Shown here: positions 15,532 through 23,793 of the stretch, one piece after another
How positions within the stretch are numbered: the stretch's first letter is position 1
How the letters are laid out: every line of letters starts with the position of its first letter
Assembly: GCA_028698395.1 (NCBI GenBank)
Contig: JAQVDG010000001.1
Coordinates: forward strand, 1-25,370
DNA length: 25,370 nucleotides
From: Weeksellaceae bacterium
Lineage (GTDB): Bacteria > Bacteroidota > Bacteroidia > Flavobacteriales > Weeksellaceae
Direction of reading: 5' to 3'
Notes under the pieces: model-generated
What the model saw: the letters and a program-made list of their open reading frames with translations, nothing else
Database searches by the model: none
What the model was told of the DNA's origin: nothing
Position numbers and translations under genes: made by a program

Positions 15532-16725
15532 TTATTTTTGATACTTCAAAACAGTTTCAATAATTGCATTTCCTATTTCTTCTATTTTTTCTGAATTCCA
15601 CTTCAGAGAAATTGGAATTGACAAACATTTTTTCATGATTTCATCCGATGCTGAGAAATTTTGATTTTCATAATCCGGAAGTAAATCCAATTGTTCTTTG
15701 TAGAGCAAAGTGGAATTTTTCAGGTTTTTTAAATGTTCCCATTTCCGTACATAATGCCAATTATTATCAAACCAATAAGCAGAAGGGATTCCTTTATTTT
15801 TCAGTTCTAAGGCAATATTTCGGTTTATATTTTCATCAGATAGAAAAAACGAAAGAAAAGAGGCATTATCGCCATTTTCATATAGAATTCTACGAAACTT
15901 AATTTCCGGAATTTTTTGCAGGATGGCCTTTAATTCAGCTTTAATTTGACGTTGCTTTTTCAGGATTTCATCTAACTTTCCAAATTGAGCCAAACCGATG
16001 GCTGCATTCAATTCGGAAATTCGGAAATTCATTCCTATTATCGGGTGCCCTTCTGCACCGCGGTCGTTCCCAATATGGTCGTGTCCATGGTCAGAATAAG
16101 GATGAGCTAAATTGTAAACCGAAGAATTTTGAGTAAGAACTGCACCGCCTTCTCCACAAGTAACAGTTTTGACAAAATCAAAAGATAAACAACCTACATC
16201 GCCCAAAGTACCTAAATAATTTCCATTGTAAGTTGCTCCCGTGGCTTGACAAGCATCTTCAATTAAATAAAGAGAATGTTTTTTTGCGATTTTTAGCAAA
16301 GCATCCAAATCTGCCATAGCACCACATATATGAACTGGCATAATAGCTTTGGTTCTCGGACTGATTGCTTCTTCAACCGCTGAAGGAGAAAGAGTAAGTG
16401 TATCGTCCACATCTACTAAAACCGGAATGGCTCCGCTGAATAAAATAGCTTCAAAACTGGCAACAAAAGTAAAAACCGGCATAATGATTTCATCACCTGC
16501 TCCAATTCCCAAAGCACGAATGGCAGTTACTAAAGCCGTTGTTCCACTACTGGTTAAATGAGCGTGCTTTATTCTGAATTTACTTTGAATTTTTTCTTCT
16601 AATTCTTTAGCTTTCCAATGTTTATTTCTTTGTAAATCAAAATTATAACGCATCAAAATCCCTGAATCCATAACATCTTGAATATGTTGGAATTCTTCTT
16701 CTCCAAAAACCTCAAATCCGGGCAT
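15532..16725 (-). CDS. DegT/DnrJ/EryC1/StrS family PLP aminotransferase
   Basis: A 397-aa sugar-aminotransferase-type enzyme, fold type I PLP. It has TSSGTTAL (58-65, cofactor phosphate), FTFVASFEAI (86-95), IEDACQATG (155-163, Asp157 on the PLP nitrogen) and SFDFVKTVTCGEGGAVLT (181-198) with the Schiff-base lysine K186. Family members transfer an amino group to a keto-sugar nucleotide, or in some cases dehydrate it. No other sugar-nucleotide gene is nearby, so the substrate is unknown. It is the first gene of the operon with the SixA phosphatase, ppk1 and ppx, behind the promoter at 16747. Its presence with polyphosphate genes is unexplained. Some related proteins act in antibiotic or LPS sugar synthesis. 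Confidence 0.92.
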   Translation of the reverse strand: MPGFEVFGEEEFQHIQDVMDSGILMRYNFDLQRNKHWKAKELEEKIQSKFRIKHAHLTSSGTTALVTAIRALGIGAGDEIIMPVFTFVASFEAILFSGAIPVLVDVDDTLTLSPSAVEEAISPRTKAIMPVHICGAMADLDALLKIAKKHSLYLIEDACQATGATYNGNYLGTLGDVGCLSFDFVKTVTCGEGGAVLTQNSSVYNLAHPYSDHGHDHIGNDRGAEGHPIIGMNFRISELNAAIGLAQFGKLDEILKKQRQIKAELKAILQKIPEIKFRRILYENGDNASFLSFFLSDENINRNIALELKNKGIPSAYWFDNNWHYVRKWEHLKNLKNSTLLYKEQLDLLPDYENQNFSASDEIMKKCLSIPISLKWNSEKIEEIGNAIIETVLKYQK

Positions 16726-16746
16726 AATTTTTAATTAGATTAGCTA

Positions 16747-16754
16747 CAAATATA
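16747..16754 (-). promoter_or_regulatory. Promoter -7 box of the DegT-SixA-Ppk1-Ppx operon
   Basis: TATATTTG on the minus strand fits TAnnTTTG and ends 22 bp before the start codon, so the leader would be short. A matching -33 TTTG is not evident. Confidence 0.45.
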
Positions 16755-16869
16755 AGGATTCAAAAGAGTATAATGCAGAATAAAATTTGAATTCCTGAAA
16801 AAATAAAACAATAATTTTTATTAAAACCTGAATGTAACCAAAGTAACTGTTTAGCTTTTTTACAGGACT

Positions 16870-16877
16870 TAATTTTG
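16870..16877 (+). promoter_or_regulatory. Promoter -7 box of the OsmC gene
   Basis: TAATTTTG fits TAnnTTTG and lies 28 bp before the start codon. It is divergent from the DegT-operon promoter, so the 179-bp region 16726-16904 holds two back-to-back promoters. No other feature is seen in this interval. Confidence 0.45.
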
Positions 16878-16904
16878 TCAATGAATAATTTAAAAATATA
16901 GACA

Positions 16905-17360
16905 ATGGAACAAACGCATTTTTATCAGGTAGATTTGAAATGGAAAGAAGGGCGAATTGGTGAGGTTTCTTCACCTGAATTAGATACAACAATTGAGTGT
17001 GCTACACCTCCGGAATTTGCAGGTGGTGTTCCCAACATTTGGTCACCGGAACATTTTTATGCAGCAGCAATTAACAGTTGTTTTATGACAACTTTTTTGG
17101 CAATTGCTGAAAATTCAAAATTAGAATTTGAGAGCTTTGAATGTACAACCCGAATCAAATTGGAACGCCCTGAACGAAAGTTTTTAATTACAGAAGCTGA
17201 GATTTTCCCTCGTTTAAAGTTGGTTAATCCCACTAAGGATGCCGAGAAAGCAAAAAGAGTATTTGAAAAATCAAGTGAAAATTGTTTGGTAACTAATTCA
17301 ATGAAAACAGAAATCAAATTACAGCCAAAAATTGTTAATCTTGACAAATTTTCTGTATAA
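16905..17360 (+). CDS. OsmC family peroxiredoxin-like protein
   Basis: A 151-aa cytosolic OsmC/Ohr-fold protein. The two reactive cysteines are C59 (AAINSCFMTTFLA) and C127 (SSENCLVTNSM), spaced as in the family, where they reduce organic hydroperoxides or persulfides with a dithiol partner. The N-terminal half holds the strand pattern leading to WSPEHFYAAAINSC. The alternative assignment to the Ohr subgroup is less likely because the ECATPPEFAGG stretch resembles the general OsmC/YhfA branch. It is followed after 42 bp by a metallo-beta-lactamase-rhodanese gene, so a role in sulfur-species detoxification is plausible. Confidence 0.9.
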   Translation: MEQTHFYQVDLKWKEGRIGEVSSPELDTTIECATPPEFAGGVPNIWSPEHFYAAAINSCFMTTFLAIAENSKLEFESFECTTRIKLERPERKFLITEAEIFPRLKLVNPTKDAEKAKRVFEKSSENCLVTNSMKTEIKLQPKIVNLDKFSV

Positions 17361-17402
17361 AAAAAATAAATATCGGATATTTACATCCCTAAAATAGAAA
17401 TT

Positions 17403-18815
17403 ATGTTTTTTGAACACATTTATGACAAAAGTTTAGCGCAGGGAAGTTATTTGATAGGTTGTCAAGCAAGCGGTGAAGCAATTGTAATTGATGCAAAACG
17501 AGATATTGATACTTATTTAGAAATTGCACATAAAAACAATTTAAAAATCACTCACATTACTGAAACGCATATTCATGCTGATTATTTGTGTGGTTCAAGG
17601 GAATTGGCAGCTGTAACCGGAGCAGAGATGTATCTATCTGATGAAGGAGGTCCGGATTGGCAATATGAATTTCCACATATTGGTTTGATAGATGGAAGTC
17701 TTATTAAAGTTGGAAATCTAAGTTTAGAAGTGATGCATACACCGGGGCATACGCCGGAAAGTATTAGCTTTATTCTGACCGATCATCCGGCATCTGATGA
17801 GCCTGTGATGATTTTTACCGGTGATTTTGTTTTTGTAGGAGATGTTGGTCGTCCGGATTTATTAGAAAAAGCAGCCGGAATTCAAGGAACAAAAGAAGAG
17901 GGTGCCAAACAAATGTACCAATCTTTGCAACGTTTTGCCCAACTTCCGGATTATATTCAGGTTTGGCCGGCACATGGAGCGGGTTCTGCTTGTGGAAAAG
18001 CTTTGGGTGCTGTAAGTAGTTCAACAGTTGGCTATGAAAAAATACGAAATTGGGCATTGCAATACGAGGAAAAAGAAGCAGAATTCATTGAAAATCTTTT
18101 GGATGGACAACCGGAACCACCAAAATATTTTGCTATGATGAAAAAGTTGAACAAAGTCAATCGACCTTTGTTAACTGAAGTTCCAAAACATAAGAAATTA
18201 ACAAAAGAAGAATTCCTAAGAGCTTATCAGAACGGAATGACAGTAATCGATACCCGAACAAATTCTGATTTTGCAAAAGGACATTTACCGAAAACATTAA
18301 GCATTCAAAATGGAAATTCTTTTTCAACCTGGATGGGTTGGGTTTTAGATTATCAAGAGCAATTTATATTGATTGCAGATGAAAATCAAATGGAAGATTT
18401 GACTCGTAAATTGATGAGAATCGGTTTAGATGGAATGTATGGATATGTTTCCAACATTTCGGATTTGGAAATTGAATTAGTTTCATCCCATTGTATAAGT
18501 ATTCAGGATTTTGAAAATTATGTCGGAAAAGAAGGTGTTCAGATTATAGATGTTCGTAACCAATCTGAGTTTGATGACGGACATATTGAAGGAGCAATTC
18601 ATCTTTTTGTGGGGACGCTTCAGGATAATTTAAATAAATTGGACAAGAATAAAGAATGGATTGTTCATTGTCAATCCGGTTATCGTTCCTCTCTTGCCTG
18701 CTCGATTTTAGAAAAAAACGGATTTACGAATTTGAAAAATTATTTAGGCGGAATGAAAGAATGGAAGGAAAATAAAAAACCTGTTTCATGCGCTTCCGAA
18801 GCAAATTGTTGTTAG
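17403..18815 (+). CDS. Metallo-beta-lactamase fold hydrolase fused to two rhodanese domains (persulfide dioxygenase-like)
   Basis: A 470-aa cytosolic protein of the ETHE1/CstB-like group, which oxidises glutathione or CoA persulfide and transfers sulfane sulfur. The N-terminal domain (1-about 240) has THIHADY (55-61), TPGHTPES (113-120, H116), FTGDFVFVGDVGRPDL (138-153, D141) and WPAHGAGS (188-195, H191). This covers the mononuclear iron ligands H56, H58, D60, H116, D141 and H191, with Tyr61 where dinuclear relatives have a second-site His. The first rhodanese domain (about 265-360) lacks the active-site Cys. The second (about 365-455) has it, C423 in VHCQSGYRSS. The tail ends in two adjacent cysteines (NCC). 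Probably co-transcribed with the OsmC gene. Confidence 0.92.
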   Translation: MFFEHIYDKSLAQGSYLIGCQASGEAIVIDAKRDIDTYLEIAHKNNLKITHITETHIHADYLCGSRELAAVTGAEMYLSDEGGPDWQYEFPHIGLIDGSLIKVGNLSLEVMHTPGHTPESISFILTDHPASDEPVMIFTGDFVFVGDVGRPDLLEKAAGIQGTKEEGAKQMYQSLQRFAQLPDYIQVWPAHGAGSACGKALGAVSSSTVGYEKIRNWALQYEEKEAEFIENLLDGQPEPPKYFAMMKKLNKVNRPLLTEVPKHKKLTKEEFLRAYQNGMTVIDTRTNSDFAKGHLPKTLSIQNGNSFSTWMGWVLDYQEQFILIADENQMEDLTRKLMRIGLDGMYGYVSNISDLEIELVSSHCISIQDFENYVGKEGVQIIDVRNQSEFDDGHIEGAIHLFVGTLQDNLNKLDKNKEWIVHCQSGYRSSLACSILEKNGFTNLKNYLGGMKEWKENKKPVSCASEANCC

Positions 18816-18837
18816 TGGAACTTTTGGGAAATTAGAT

Positions 18838-18874
18838 AAAAGTGGAGATTTAGTTAAAAACCTCCACTTTTTTT
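18838..18874 (+). terminator. Intrinsic terminator behind the MBL-rhodanese gene
   Basis: AAAAGTGGAG (18838-18847) pairs with CTCCACTTTT (18862-18871), a 10-bp stem with a 14-nt loop, and the T-run continues to 18874. It starts 22 bp behind the stop codon at 18815. Confidence 0.85.
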
Positions 18875-18881
18875 ATGACAA

Positions 18882-19643
18882 ATGATTTTAAAAGTTGTTA
18901 TTTTTATCACTTTTAAAACGATTCTTTTGTTAGTAGAAATTTGTACTTCCTCATTACATTCCCTTTTAAATGCTGAAAGAGCAGGAGCTCATCGTGCTGA
19001 GTTTTGTTCGGAATTAGCCGTGGGCGGCATAACACCTTCTTACGGATTATTAAAAGAAGCGATAGAAAGAACATCTCTTCCTCTTTTCGTGTTGATTCGT
19101 CCGAGGAGCGGAAATTTCGTTTATTCCGATTTTGAATTTGAAACGATGAAAACCGATATTGAAATTTGTAAAAAAATGGGTTATAAAGGTATTGTTTCAG
19201 GCGTTTTAACTTTGGATAATCGTATTGATAAAGAGCGAACAAAGGAATTAATAGAAATCTCAAAACCTCTGGAATTTACTTTTCATCGTGCTTTTGATTT
19301 GACAAACGATGCTTTTCAATCGTTAGAAGAATTAATCGAATTAGGTGTAAGCAGAATTTTGACTTCAGGGCAAGCAAGCTCGGCAGAAAAAGGATTGAAT
19401 TTATTGATTCAATTAAAAAAATTAACCGGAAATAAGCTAACTATTTTGCCCGGCGGCGGAATTACTCCCGAAAATGTACATTTATTAAAAAAAAACGGAT
19501 TTATGGAAATCCATGCTTCGGCCTCGTCTTTATTTAAAGAAGTTTCAAAACCAAAAATTCCGATGAATTCTGAAATTTTTTTTGATGAAACGAAAATATT
19601 TCTTTCAGATGAAGAAATAATTAAGAGATTACTTGAAGGCTGA
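18882..19643 (+). CDS. cutC: CutC family copper-homeostasis protein
   Basis: A TIM-barrel protein of the CutC family, first linked with copper tolerance in E. coli although its biochemical role is uncertain. Family blocks are VEICTSSLHSLLNAERAGAHRAEFCSELAVGG (starting about residue 18), LFVLIRPRSGNFVYSD, MGYKGIVSGVLTLD, EFTFHRAFD, ILTSGQASSAEKG and ILPGGGITPENV. The longest ATG-started frame gives 253 aa. The family normally begins two or three residues before the V/L-E-I-C motif, so a TTG at 18927 (giving MLVEIC) may be the true start, and the upstream 15 codons may be non-coding. The ATG is only 7 bp behind the previous terminator. Confidence 0.9.
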   Translation: MILKVVIFITFKTILLLVEICTSSLHSLLNAERAGAHRAEFCSELAVGGITPSYGLLKEAIERTSLPLFVLIRPRSGNFVYSDFEFETMKTDIEICKKMGYKGIVSGVLTLDNRIDKERTKELIEISKPLEFTFHRAFDLTNDAFQSLEELIELGVSRILTSGQASSAEKGLNLLIQLKKLTGNKLTILPGGGITPENVHLLKKNGFMEIHASASSLFKEVSKPKIPMNSEIFFDETKIFLSDEEIIKRLLEG

Positions 19644-19810
19644 ATTTTTAAATGAAATCTAATGATTTTCATTATATTAGCAACTTGAGAGATTAATTGT
19701 TAAAATTATACTATATGTGATTTTTATAATTCTTTACAAAGATGTAGTAGAAAAAATGTGAGTTATAAATATCGAATAAGATAATTTTAAAACCAAAAGA
19801 ATAAAATAGT

Positions 19811-20800
19811 ATGAACCGCAGAAAATTTATAAAGAAATCAGCACTTTCAGGTTTAAGTTTGGGAGTTGGAGTAAATGTATTGGGAAAATCATTGTCAGAA
19901 ATCAATGAAAATCAGCAGGTAAATAAAGAAAATTATCCTTTGGTTATTGCTACCTGGAACGTTCCGAATGCAAGTGAAAGAGCTTGGGAAGTTATACAAC
20001 AAGGCGGTTCGGCATTAGATGCAGTCGAAAAAGGATGTAATGTGGAGGAAGAAGATCCAAATAATTCTTCGGTAGGATACGGCGGATTGCCCGATAGAGA
20101 AGGGAGAGTGAGTTTGGATGCGTGCATTATGGATGAAAAGGGAAATTATGGTTCAGTTGTTTTTCTGCAAAATATAGTCAATGCTGTTTCAGTTGCTCGA
20201 AAAGTAATGGAAAAAACACCTCATGTCTTGCTTGCCGGAAAAGGAGCAGAAGAATTTGCCATTTCAGAAGGATTTAAACGGACAAATTTATTAACCGAAA
20301 AATCCAAAAAAGCTTGGGAAGAATGGAAGAAAAAATCAGAATACAAACCGATTATTAATATAGAAAATCACGATACCATCGGAATGTTAGCGATGGACAA
20401 AAACGGAACACTTTCCGGAGCTTGTACTACGAGCGGACTGGCTTATAAAATGCATGGACGAGTAGGGGATTCACCGATTATCGGTTCCGGATTATTTGTG
20501 GATAATGAAATTGGTGCAGCAACTGCAACCGGAGTAGGAGAGGAAGTATTGAAAACGGTTGGTTCTTTTTTAATTGTTGAGTTGATGCGACAAGGGAAAT
20601 CTCCTCAAAAAGCTTGTGAAGAAGCCATTCATCGGATTATGAAAAAACAACCCGAACGAAAAGATTTTCAAGTAGCTTATATTGCAGTGAATAAAAAAGG
20701 AGAAATAGGAGCTTACTCCATTCATCCCGGATTTTCTTATAGATTATATCAGAGTGGAATCCATAAAAACATTCAACCAAAAGCTTATTTTGAGAGTTGA
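19811..20800 (+). CDS. N4-(beta-N-acetylglucosaminyl)-L-asparaginase (glycosylasparaginase), Tat-exported
   Basis: A 329-aa periplasmic Ntn-hydrolase that splits the GlcNAc-Asn bond of N-glycoprotein remnants. It matches the enzyme characterised from Elizabethkingia (formerly Flavobacterium) meningosepticum. The N-terminus MNRRKFIKKSALSGLSLG is a twin-arginine signal (RRKFIK) followed by a hydrophobic stretch. The autocleavage site is HDTIG: Thr189 becomes the N-terminal nucleophile of the beta chain. Substrate-contact blocks TTSGLAYKMHGRVGDSP (206-222) and GAATATGVGEE (235-245) are intact. Whole-length agreement makes the call firm, though related plant-type asparaginases share the fold. It is a single gene, convergent with surE. 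Confidence 0.93.
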   Translation: MNRRKFIKKSALSGLSLGVGVNVLGKSLSEINENQQVNKENYPLVIATWNVPNASERAWEVIQQGGSALDAVEKGCNVEEEDPNNSSVGYGGLPDREGRVSLDACIMDEKGNYGSVVFLQNIVNAVSVARKVMEKTPHVLLAGKGAEEFAISEGFKRTNLLTEKSKKAWEEWKKKSEYKPIINIENHDTIGMLAMDKNGTLSGACTTSGLAYKMHGRVGDSPIIGSGLFVDNEIGAATATGVGEEVLKTVGSFLIVELMRQGKSPQKACEEAIHRIMKKQPERKDFQVAYIAVNKKGEIGAYSIHPGFSYRLYQSGIHKNIQPKAYFES

Positions 20801-20845
20801 TTTAAAGAGTGAATTTTACCTTTTGTATAATGATTTCACAAAAAA

Positions 20846-21628
20846 CTATAAATTCCAATGATTTAAATCCGGAATAAAATGATAAGCAGTTAAATCATAT
20901 TGAACCGGAACAACCGAAATATAACCTTCGCTCAGAGCCCATTCATCGGTATCTTTTCCTTTGTCTTGATTTTCAAATTTCCCGGTCAGCCAATAATAAG
21001 TTCTTCCTCTCGGGTCTTTACGTTCATCGTAACTTTCTACCCAAGCTGCTTTTGCTTGTCGACAAATTTTAATTCCTTTGATTTCTTCTTCGCTTAATTT
21101 TGGAATGTTTACATTGAGAACCATTCCTTTAGGTGTTTTTTGCTGAAAAGCTTCCTGTACAATTTTTTTAATGAATTTTTCAGCTGCAGAAAAATCAGCA
21201 CTATACGAAAAATCACAAAGTGAGAAACCAATAGCCGGAATTCCTTCTACACCGGCTTCAACAGCGGCTGACATCGTTCCGGAATAAATAACATTAATCG
21301 AAGAATTAGCACCGTGATTAATTCCCGAAACACATAAATCCGGACGACGAGGAAGGATTTTGCTTAAAGCCAATTTTACACAATCCACTGGAGTTCCTGA
21401 ACATGCCCATTCCCGCTCACATTGAATCCCATCATCAATTTTTACTTTTTCACAGAATAAAGTAGAATCAACCGTAATGGCATGACCCATTCCGCTTTGT
21501 GGGCTATCAGGAGCTACTACCCAAACTTCGCCGATTTCATTCATCATTTGAATCAATGCCCGGATACCGGGTGCTGTGATTCCGTCATCATTTGTTACAA
21601 GAATCAATGGTTTTTCTTTTGAATTCAT
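20846..21628 (-). CDS. surE: 5'/3'-nucleotidase SurE
   Basis: A 260-aa metal-dependent phosphatase that removes phosphate from nucleoside monophosphates, active on 5' and 3' esters and, in some species, short polyphosphates. The metal site is read from VTNDDGITAPG (11-21, D14, D15), AGQ-type turn PDSPQSGMGHAIT (41-52, S45) and SGINHGANSS (101-110, N104). YSGTMSAAVEAGVEGIPAIG is the conserved dimer helix. The size is typical. It has a promoter of the TAnnTTTG type divergent from the S41 protease gene. Its neighbours surE and the S41 protease/permease pair recur together in flavobacteria, as far as I recall. Confidence 0.96.
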   Translation of the reverse strand: MNSKEKPLILVTNDDGITAPGIRALIQMMNEIGEVWVVAPDSPQSGMGHAITVDSTLFCEKVKIDDGIQCEREWACSGTPVDCVKLALSKILPRRPDLCVSGINHGANSSINVIYSGTMSAAVEAGVEGIPAIGFSLCDFSYSADFSAAEKFIKKIVQEAFQQKTPKGMVLNVNIPKLSEEEIKGIKICRQAKAAWVESYDERKDPRGRTYYWLTGKFENQDKGKDTDEWALSEGYISVVPVQYDLTAYHFIPDLNHWNL

Positions 21629-21651
21629 TTATATTTGTCCGTTTAAATCGC

Positions 21652-21659
21652 CAAAGTTA
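21652..21659 (-). promoter_or_regulatory. Promoter -7 box of surE
   Basis: TAACTTTG on the minus strand matches TAnnTTTG and ends 24 bp before the start codon; TTTAG at about 19 nt upstream is a weak -33 candidate. Confidence 0.45.
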
Positions 21660-21720
21660 AGAATTCCATTTTGAAAAACTAAACGAGGTGATTTGCTTAT
21701 TTTTAACTAAGGATTTTATT

Positions 21721-23784
21721 ATGTTCATGAAAAAAACATTTGTTTTATTGTCGTTTCTGTCTATGTGTTTTTTAGCTTTTTGCTTTTGTACACCCGGAAG
21801 CGGCATTGATGATGTGAAAATTAAAACCATCATTAAAAATGTGAAAAATACGTTGACGTATATGCACTATCGTCCTCAAATTATCAACGATAGTTTTTCT
21901 GAAGCGGTATTCGTTAATTATATGGAAAAAATTGACCCGAATAAAAGATATTTATTGCAAACTGATTATAATGAGTTTGTAAAAGATATTCATAATTTGG
22001 ATGATTATTTCAACAATCAGGATTTACGATTTTATAATGCAACGATTGATACGCTTTTCATTCGATTCAAAGAAGCAAAAGTATATTCTGAAGAAGTTTT
22101 AAAAGAGCCTTTTGATTTTTCTGAAGATGAAGAATTATTGATTGGTGATGATGTAATTCAGTATCCGAAAGATAAAGCAGAAGCTAAAGATTTATGGAGA
22201 AAATATTTGAAATACAATACTTTAGTAGAAGTAGTTCGTTTGCAGGAGGATTCTACTAAAATGAATCTTCCTTTTGCTGAATTGGAAAAAGAAGCTCGGG
22301 AAAAAGTAGCTGAAAATATAGAAGATTTTTTCCGAAGACAATTACAACTCAAAAAGGAAAAATTCCTAAGTTATTATATTAATTCGTTTACTGAGCGGTA
22401 CGATCCGCATACTAGTTATTTCTCTCCGCAAGACAAAGATGATTTTGATGTGAATATATCCGGTCAATTGGAAGGAATAGGGGCACGTTTGCAAGATAAA
22501 AAAGGTTATGCAACTATTGTAGAATTAGTGATTGGAGGTCCGGCATGGAAAGACGGACAATTAGAAGTTGGCGACCAGATTACTCATGTAAAACAAAAAG
22601 GAGAAGAACCGGTGAGTATTGTCGGAATGTTGTTGGATGAAGCAATTCGTCATATTCGAGGAAAAAAAGGAACAGAGGTAACTTTAACCGTTAAAAAGAA
22701 AGATGGTTCGGTAAAAGATATAGTGTTAATTCGAGATGTGATTGAGCAGGATGAAGCCTTTGCTCGAAGTGCAATTATTGAAGACAATGGTGAAAAATAC
22801 GGAATCATTTATTTGCCGGAATTTTATACCAATTTCAATGATAAAAACGGTCGAGATCCATCGGACGATATTGCTAAAGAAATAGAAGAATTAAAAAAAG
22901 AAAATATAAAAGGACTTATTTTTGATTTGCGCTACAATGGCGGTGGTTCTTTGGAGGAAGCTATTCAAATTGCAGGTTTATTCATTCCAAAAGGTCCGAT
23001 TGTTCAGGTAAAACGAAGTGACGGACAATTAAGGATTCATGAAGATAAAGACCCGACTGTCTTGTACGATGGCCCTTTAGTTGTCATGGTTAATGAATTA
23101 TCGGCATCAGCTTCGGAGATTTTCGCAGCAGCTATGCAAGATTATGGACGAGCGATAATTGTAGGAAGTCATAAAACCTTTGGAAAAGGAACGGTACAGA
23201 CTTTTGCTCCTTTGGATCAACGAACTTTTAATCAGGACGAATTAGGTGTTTTAAAATTGACTATTCAGAAGTTTTATCGAATAAATGGCGGTTCTACACA
23301 ATTACGAGGTGTAACACCTGATATTACAATGACGGATTTACTGACTTATGCCAATATAAGCGAATCCAGTTCAGAAGACGCTTTGCCGTGGGATCAGATT
23401 AAAGCAACTAAATTTGACCCTTGGGAAACGACTTATGATTTGGAAAAAATAAAAGCAAAAAGTGAAGCTCGATTAAACAAAAGTGCATATTTACAGCTAA
23501 TTGATGAAGCTGCTCATTATTACAAAGAATTAGAAAAAATTGACAGAATTCCGTTAAATATTGAAAAATACAAAGCCGACCGTAAACAAAAAGAATTGAA
23601 ATCAAAAACATTTGATACGACGGATGAATATAAATCCCGATTGAAAATCCATCCTATGGAAGCAGATTTACTTCGGTTTGAGCAGGATACAATTCTTCGA
23701 GAAAGAAGGAATGTCTGGCATAAAAATTTAGCAAATGATTTTTATTTGGAAGAGTCAATTAATATTTTAAAAGATATTTCATAG
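21721..23784 (+). CDS. prc: Carboxy-terminal processing protease, Prc/Tsp type (peptidase S41)
   Basis: Periplasmic serine endoprotease that trims proteins from the C-terminus. I use the ATG at 21721, which begins MFMKKTFVLLSFLS, a signal peptide; an in-frame GTG at 21688 gives a 698-aa form whose start looks non-coding, and the ATG at 21727 is also possible. An N-terminal region resembling Prc (about 40-235), a PDZ domain (about 250-335, with QLEGIGARL and GPAWKDGQLEVGDQI), the S41 domain and the DUF3340-like tail follow. The catalytic Ser463 (SASASE) and Lys489 (TFGKGTVQ) are in place, with D474. The permease follows after 9 bp, so they are co-transcribed. Confidence 0.94.
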   Translation: MFMKKTFVLLSFLSMCFLAFCFCTPGSGIDDVKIKTIIKNVKNTLTYMHYRPQIINDSFSEAVFVNYMEKIDPNKRYLLQTDYNEFVKDIHNLDDYFNNQDLRFYNATIDTLFIRFKEAKVYSEEVLKEPFDFSEDEELLIGDDVIQYPKDKAEAKDLWRKYLKYNTLVEVVRLQEDSTKMNLPFAELEKEAREKVAENIEDFFRRQLQLKKEKFLSYYINSFTERYDPHTSYFSPQDKDDFDVNISGQLEGIGARLQDKKGYATIVELVIGGPAWKDGQLEVGDQITHVKQKGEEPVSIVGMLLDEAIRHIRGKKGTEVTLTVKKKDGSVKDIVLIRDVIEQDEAFARSAIIEDNGEKYGIIYLPEFYTNFNDKNGRDPSDDIAKEIEELKKENIKGLIFDLRYNGGGSLEEAIQIAGLFIPKGPIVQVKRSDGQLRIHEDKDPTVLYDGPLVVMVNELSASASEIFAAAMQDYGRAIIVGSHKTFGKGTVQTFAPLDQRTFNQDELGVLKLTIQKFYRINGGSTQLRGVTPDITMTDLLTYANISESSSEDALPWDQIKATKFDPWETTYDLEKIKAKSEARLNKSAYLQLIDEAAHYYKELEKIDRIPLNIEKYKADRKQKELKSKTFDTTDEYKSRLKIHPMEADLLRFEQDTILRERRNVWHKNLANDFYLEESINILKDIS

Positions 23785-23793
23785 ACCATAAAA

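Noticed and set aside
15237..15563. 108-codon plus-strand frame over the sixA gene
   Set aside because: Shadow of a well-supported gene on the other strand with no family features.
18913..19263. 116-codon minus-strand frame over cutC
   Set aside because: Antisense of conserved CutC coding sequence; rich in Phe, Tyr, Leu and Lys as expected of a shadow frame.
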